Shown here in pieces: positions 61,197 through 64,000 of a DNA stretch of 64,000 nucleotides (its first letter is position 1; each line of letters begins with the position of its first letter). The stretch is from Bacillota bacterium (GTDB taxonomy: Bacteria; Bacillota; Bacilli; Paenibacillales; NBRC-103111). The notes under the pieces are model-generated. The model was given only the letters and a program-made list of their open reading frames with translations, did no database searches and was not told the DNA's origin. The DNA lies in contig JAEWGW010000023.1 in the NCBI GenBank assembly GCA_023388055.1, forward strand, positions 1-64,000, written 5' to 3'. A program made the position numbers and the translations under genes.

Positions 61197-63236
61197 TTAG
61201 GGGTGAAAGGAGCGCCAGAACGCGCCGGTTTTGTCCAGAATCGGGTCCAGCTCCGCAAAGGGAATCTTGAATTCAGGGAAGCCCGCAGCATAAGGGGCAA
61301 TCTCATAAGGTGTAAACAACAGGTGGAGGTCATTCTCCGTTACATAGAACAGCTGGTCAGCTGTAATGCCCTTGTAATTGTCCGGCCAGACATAGGGATA
61401 TGCGCCGCTGCCGATCTGTTTCTTCACAATGGCGCTGAGCACCTGGAGATAGTTGCTGTCTGGCTTGAACAGATCCTTCAGCTCATGGAACCGTCCCGAG
61501 CCCAGATCCAATGGCGGATATATCCGGGAGGGCATGCCATGGGCGGCGCCGAAGGGATAGTCGTATCCTTCCAGCAGCAGCTGCAGCAGCCGGCCGCGGT
61601 AGAACATCACCTGGAAGTCCCCGGTATAAGAGGACTCCAGCTGCTGGCCCGCCGGAACAGGCTTCACCTTGGAGAGCTCCGCCAGCCGCCTGTTCACCTG
61701 CTCCCGCACAGAGGGAGGAGCAATGCCGTCCACCTGGGGATAATAGACCAGATAATCCTTGTTCGGCTTGTACTTGAGCTCTCTTACCCGGTAGGGGGGC
61801 GTAAGGGGAATCACCGTATTCTGAGTCCATACCAGCCGGCCGGACTGGGTGAGATAAGACAGCCGGTTATCCACCTGGGCCCGGATCAAGCCGCCTTCAA
61901 AGGACAACGTGCCGCTGCCCGGGACAAGGGGAAGCCGGGTAATCCGTTTGCCGTCGGGGCCGATGAAGTACGTATTTTTGCCGTCCTGAACGGAAGCAGC
62001 CCCCCGCTTAAAGTCCTCCACCGCCAGAAACTGAAAGTTGGAGTAGAGGTTCCCGTTCAGATCCGATATGGCATAGCGGGTGCCGATATACGGCCGGGCG
62101 GGATCAATGGGCTTGCCCAGTGCGGCGCGGCCCAGACCCAAGAGCCGGATGTCCGAATACCCTGCTGGAATGGTGAACTTGCCGGCATTGTTGATCAGCC
62201 CGTAATTGGCGCCGTAATCCTCTGCCGTATTCACAACCGCATGGCCCTCCTGGAATGGCTGCGCACCCGTAAAAGCCGGAGCGATGACTACGGCGCCCTG
62301 CTCATTCACATAGCCGTATTTGCCCCCTTCGGTATCCTGGTACGCCATTACCCCTTCCGCAGGCGGACCCACGAAGGCAAAAGGCAGCTCCGACAGAGTT
62401 TCGCCGTTCAGTCCGATCAGACGGTACAGTCCATTCTTTACCTTAACCAAGGCCTTGCCGTTGGCGAAGTCATTCCCCTCCATATAGGCGGCGGGAATAA
62501 CCTCAGCCCCGTCCCGGTCCAGATAGCCGTATGCGGCGTTCTCCCCCTGGCCCATCTGATAGAACAGCGCCCGCCCTTCGCTGTACGACTGGATATAGCT
62601 GTAGACCTTATCTGGCGGCGTCACCCGCTTGCCCTGCTCATCAATGATATAGGAGCCCTTGTCATCGGATACCGACGCTCTCCCCTCGGAAAAAGCGCCG
62701 ATACTGTCATAGCGGGGCTCCACCACAAACTGGCCGCGGGTATTGATAATGCCGCTTTTGCCGTTTTTGGATACGACGGCAAGCCCGTTGTCCTGGAAGC
62801 TCTCCGCATAATCGTAAACCGCGGGAAGCCTCAGCTTGCCTCCTGCGTCCACATAACCCCACAGTTGGCCGGAGGTGGTGTTCACGCTTGCCGGAAGCAA
62901 CACAGGCGCCCGCAGAGCAGAGCGTTCTTCACCCGACAGCGCATACCGTACCCGCTCGGAAGGACCTTCCGCCGTCCAGTCCATTACCGACAGGGAGGCC
63001 TGCGCCTCAGCCGCCCAGCCTACTACCAGATTGTGGCCGCTTCTTCCATTGACGGCAGCCGGCACTGCATAGAAGGCTTGAACCGCCAGATCCGGCCACT
63101 GCCAACGTCCCGTTTCCGTCCAGCCCCAGCCGCTGTATTTGTAGACCGTCAGCCACAACCCGTCCCGGGCACGGGACAGCGCTGCCGCCTCCCAAATCCC
63201 GTCTCCGTCAAAATCTCCCACTGCATGCATGCTCAA
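61197..63236 (-). CDS. WG-repeat protein with C-terminal DUF3298/RsiV-like domain
   Basis: 679 residues from the TTG at 63236, with GGAGGG 6 nt upstream (an ATG 6 nt later is an alternative). The N-terminus has an FG-GAP-like segment VGDFDGDGIWEAAALS. Residues about 110-440 hold WG-like repeats (LWGYVDAGGKLRLPAVYDYA, KYGYVNEQGAVVIAPAF, NYGLINNAGKFTIPAGY). The C-terminal 130 residues resemble DUF3298/RsiV (PYVWPDNYKGITADQLFYVT, FTPYEIAPYAAGFPEFKIPF), a lysozyme-binding-type domain. No signal peptide or membrane helix is visible, unusual for this family. A scaffold or wall-sensing role is possible. Confidence 0.8.
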   Translation of the reverse strand: MSMHAVGDFDGDGIWEAAALSRARDGLWLTVYKYSGWGWTETGRWQWPDLAVQAFYAVPAAVNGRSGHNLVVGWAAEAQASLSVMDWTAEGPSERVRYALSGEERSALRAPVLLPASVNTTSGQLWGYVDAGGKLRLPAVYDYAESFQDNGLAVVSKNGKSGIINTRGQFVVEPRYDSIGAFSEGRASVSDDKGSYIIDEQGKRVTPPDKVYSYIQSYSEGRALFYQMGQGENAAYGYLDRDGAEVIPAAYMEGNDFANGKALVKVKNGLYRLIGLNGETLSELPFAFVGPPAEGVMAYQDTEGGKYGYVNEQGAVVIAPAFTGAQPFQEGHAVVNTAEDYGANYGLINNAGKFTIPAGYSDIRLLGLGRAALGKPIDPARPYIGTRYAISDLNGNLYSNFQFLAVEDFKRGAASVQDGKNTYFIGPDGKRITRLPLVPGSGTLSFEGGLIRAQVDNRLSYLTQSGRLVWTQNTVIPLTPPYRVRELKYKPNKDYLVYYPQVDGIAPPSVREQVNRRLAELSKVKPVPAGQQLESSYTGDFQVMFYRGRLLQLLLEGYDYPFGAAHGMPSRIYPPLDLGSGRFHELKDLFKPDSNYLQVLSAIVKKQIGSGAYPYVWPDNYKGITADQLFYVTENDLHLLFTPYEIAPYAAGFPEFKIPFAELDPILDKTGAFWRSFHP

Positions 63237-63446
63237 GGCGGTCCCTCCTAAGGTTTCGCAAGGTTTATGCCATAAGCATATGGGGACAACGGGACGGAAA
63301 TGACAACTCGGCCTATGAAATTCGCAACATGCACGCGCCGCCAAAATCCGCTACAATAGGAATAAGCCCCTTGGAAAAGCTCCCCAAGCGGCCAACAGCC
63401 CAATTTCGAATATTCAAAACCCATATAATAAAAGGAAGGTACCCCC

Positions 63447-64000
63447 ATGCTTCAGGAGCCACAGTCTGCAAGAGATGAAGAATTGGCTGCGGAATCCGTG
63501 GAAGAGGCGGATGCGCAACGACTCTGTCCACGCTGCAATATGCATAAGCCGCTGTCCCATTTTATGAAGCGGACAGGCAAACGCTCCGGCAAGAATGCCC
63601 GCCGCGGCATGTGCCGGGCTTGCCGCAAAAAAACCAAAAAGCTCCGGCGCCTCACCGGCCAGGAGGGTCCTCCTCCGGGTGAGAGCACGGAGCCTGGGGC
63701 CAGCAGCCCGTTTATAACCGTGGATACGGGACGCGCCGCCCCCGTCCTCGACGGTGTAATCAGCAGCCCGCCCGTTGCGGCTCCCGGTACGTTCGGAGAG
63801 GAGCATCTCTCCTCGGTGCCTATGCGCAGGCTCAGCCGGCGCCCCTTGCCGGAGCCGCCGCCCAAACCTCCGGGGCCCGACGCTTCCGTGCTCCGCCCCA
63901 CCCGGGAGGGCATTATCCGCATGCGCGGGCATACGGATAAGGGAAGGCGCTGGGTGCAGGAGACGGATCTGGAGACGGCGTCCGTCCTGGTCAAGGAATA
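63447..64000 (+). CDS. Zinc-finger protein, N-terminal part (runs off window)
   Basis: The ATG at 63447 has AAAGGAAGG 8 nt upstream and the frame stays open to the edge (184 codons plus two bases). The first part holds a CxxC-type zinc ribbon: CPRCNMHKPLSHF then GMCRACRKKTKKLRR, about residues 27-60. A Pro-rich linker follows (about 70-140), then REGIIRMRGHTDKGRRWVQE near the end. That last segment recalls the region before the HNH core in some Bacillales endonucleases, but the catalytic part is off the window, so the function is a low-confidence guess. Confidence 0.75.
   Translation, partial: MLQEPQSARDEELAAESVEEADAQRLCPRCNMHKPLSHFMKRTGKRSGKNARRGMCRACRKKTKKLRRLTGQEGPPPGESTEPGASSPFITVDTGRAAPVLDGVISSPPVAAPGTFGEEHLSSVPMRRLSRRPLPEPPPKPPGPDASVLRPTREGIIRMRGHTDKGRRWVQETDLETASVLVKE

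Noticed and set aside
61164..63251. Long plus-strand open frame opposite the WG-repeat gene
   Set aside because: The minus frame has clear WG-repeat and DUF3298 motifs; the plus frame has none and no SD.

Overview
The window looks like chromosomal DNA of a GC-rich, low-G+C-phylum spore former, most likely Paenibacillus or a close relative. The signs are strong GGAGG-type ribosome binding sites, AraR-, CcpA- and MerR-like regulatory sites, an SLH-anchored surface enzyme, an LPXTG protein, a PdaA-type spore-cortex deacetylase, a NupNOPQ-like nucleoside importer, and blocks of short palindromic intergenic repeats. I see no phage, transposase, CRISPR array, rRNA or tRNA gene. Species cannot be assigned from sequence alone.

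Layout. 1-6.3 kb: the C-terminal end of a Pro/Thr/Ser repeat protein with an LPQTG sorting signal faces a six-gene minus-strand operon of membrane glycosyltransferase functions (GT2, DUF2304, SMR-like, GT39-like, PAP2/Aur1-like, WsfD-like). 6.5-12.7 kb: a SUKH/SMI1 protein with leucine-rich-like repeats, a heterodimeric ABC exporter, and a divergent LysR regulator. 13-20.3 kb: a methyltransferase, an FGGY sugar kinase under a 16-bp AraR-like operator, and a 1494-residue SLH protein with a PL9 pectate lyase-like domain and a cre-like site in its leader. 20.9-25.6 kb: a nucleoside ABC importer. 26-30.5 kb: an autoregulated HTH/membrane-protein pair, an aldo/keto reductase, a conserved unknown, an M29 aminopeptidase and a GNAT acetyltransferase.

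30.5-35.6 kb: a FusB/FusC-type EF-G-binding protein behind a leader with two tiny ORFs and mutually exclusive hairpins, a DUF4062 two-gene operon, glutaminyl-tRNA synthetase and a lipoprotein. 35.6-43.1 kb: glycerol kinase, glutathione peroxidase, SfsA, a lipoprotein polysaccharide deacetylase, a quinone oxidoreductase-like enzyme, and a phosphodiester glycosidase next to a GT2-GtrA fusion. 43.5-49 kb: HrpB helicase, a MerR-methyltransferase fusion with a MerR-type 19-bp-spacer promoter in front of a second methyltransferase, and RarD. 49.6-57 kb: a chemoreceptor, an L,D-transpeptidase, a 2Fe-2S ferredoxin, AlkA, an unknown protein, an unexplained nested inverted repeat, a MetY-like sulfhydrylase and two tandem paralogous membrane proteins. 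57-64 kb: PdaA, an XPD-like helicase with an N-terminal nuclease-like domain, an isochorismatase-like hydrolase, a small unknown, a WG-repeat/DUF3298 protein, and the start of a zinc-finger protein running off the end.

Themes. Several genes build or modify the cell surface: sortase substrate, glycosylation operon, SLH enzyme, two deacetylases, L,D-transpeptidase and phosphodiester glycosidase. The most interesting regulatory structures are the fusB-like leader (31.24-31.42 kb), the MerR promoter (47.30-47.33 kb), the HTH operator (26.0 kb) and the palindrome over the DUF4062 promoter (32.92-32.95 kb). Three families of intergenic repeats (12-40 bp units) recur in direct-then-inverted arrangements.
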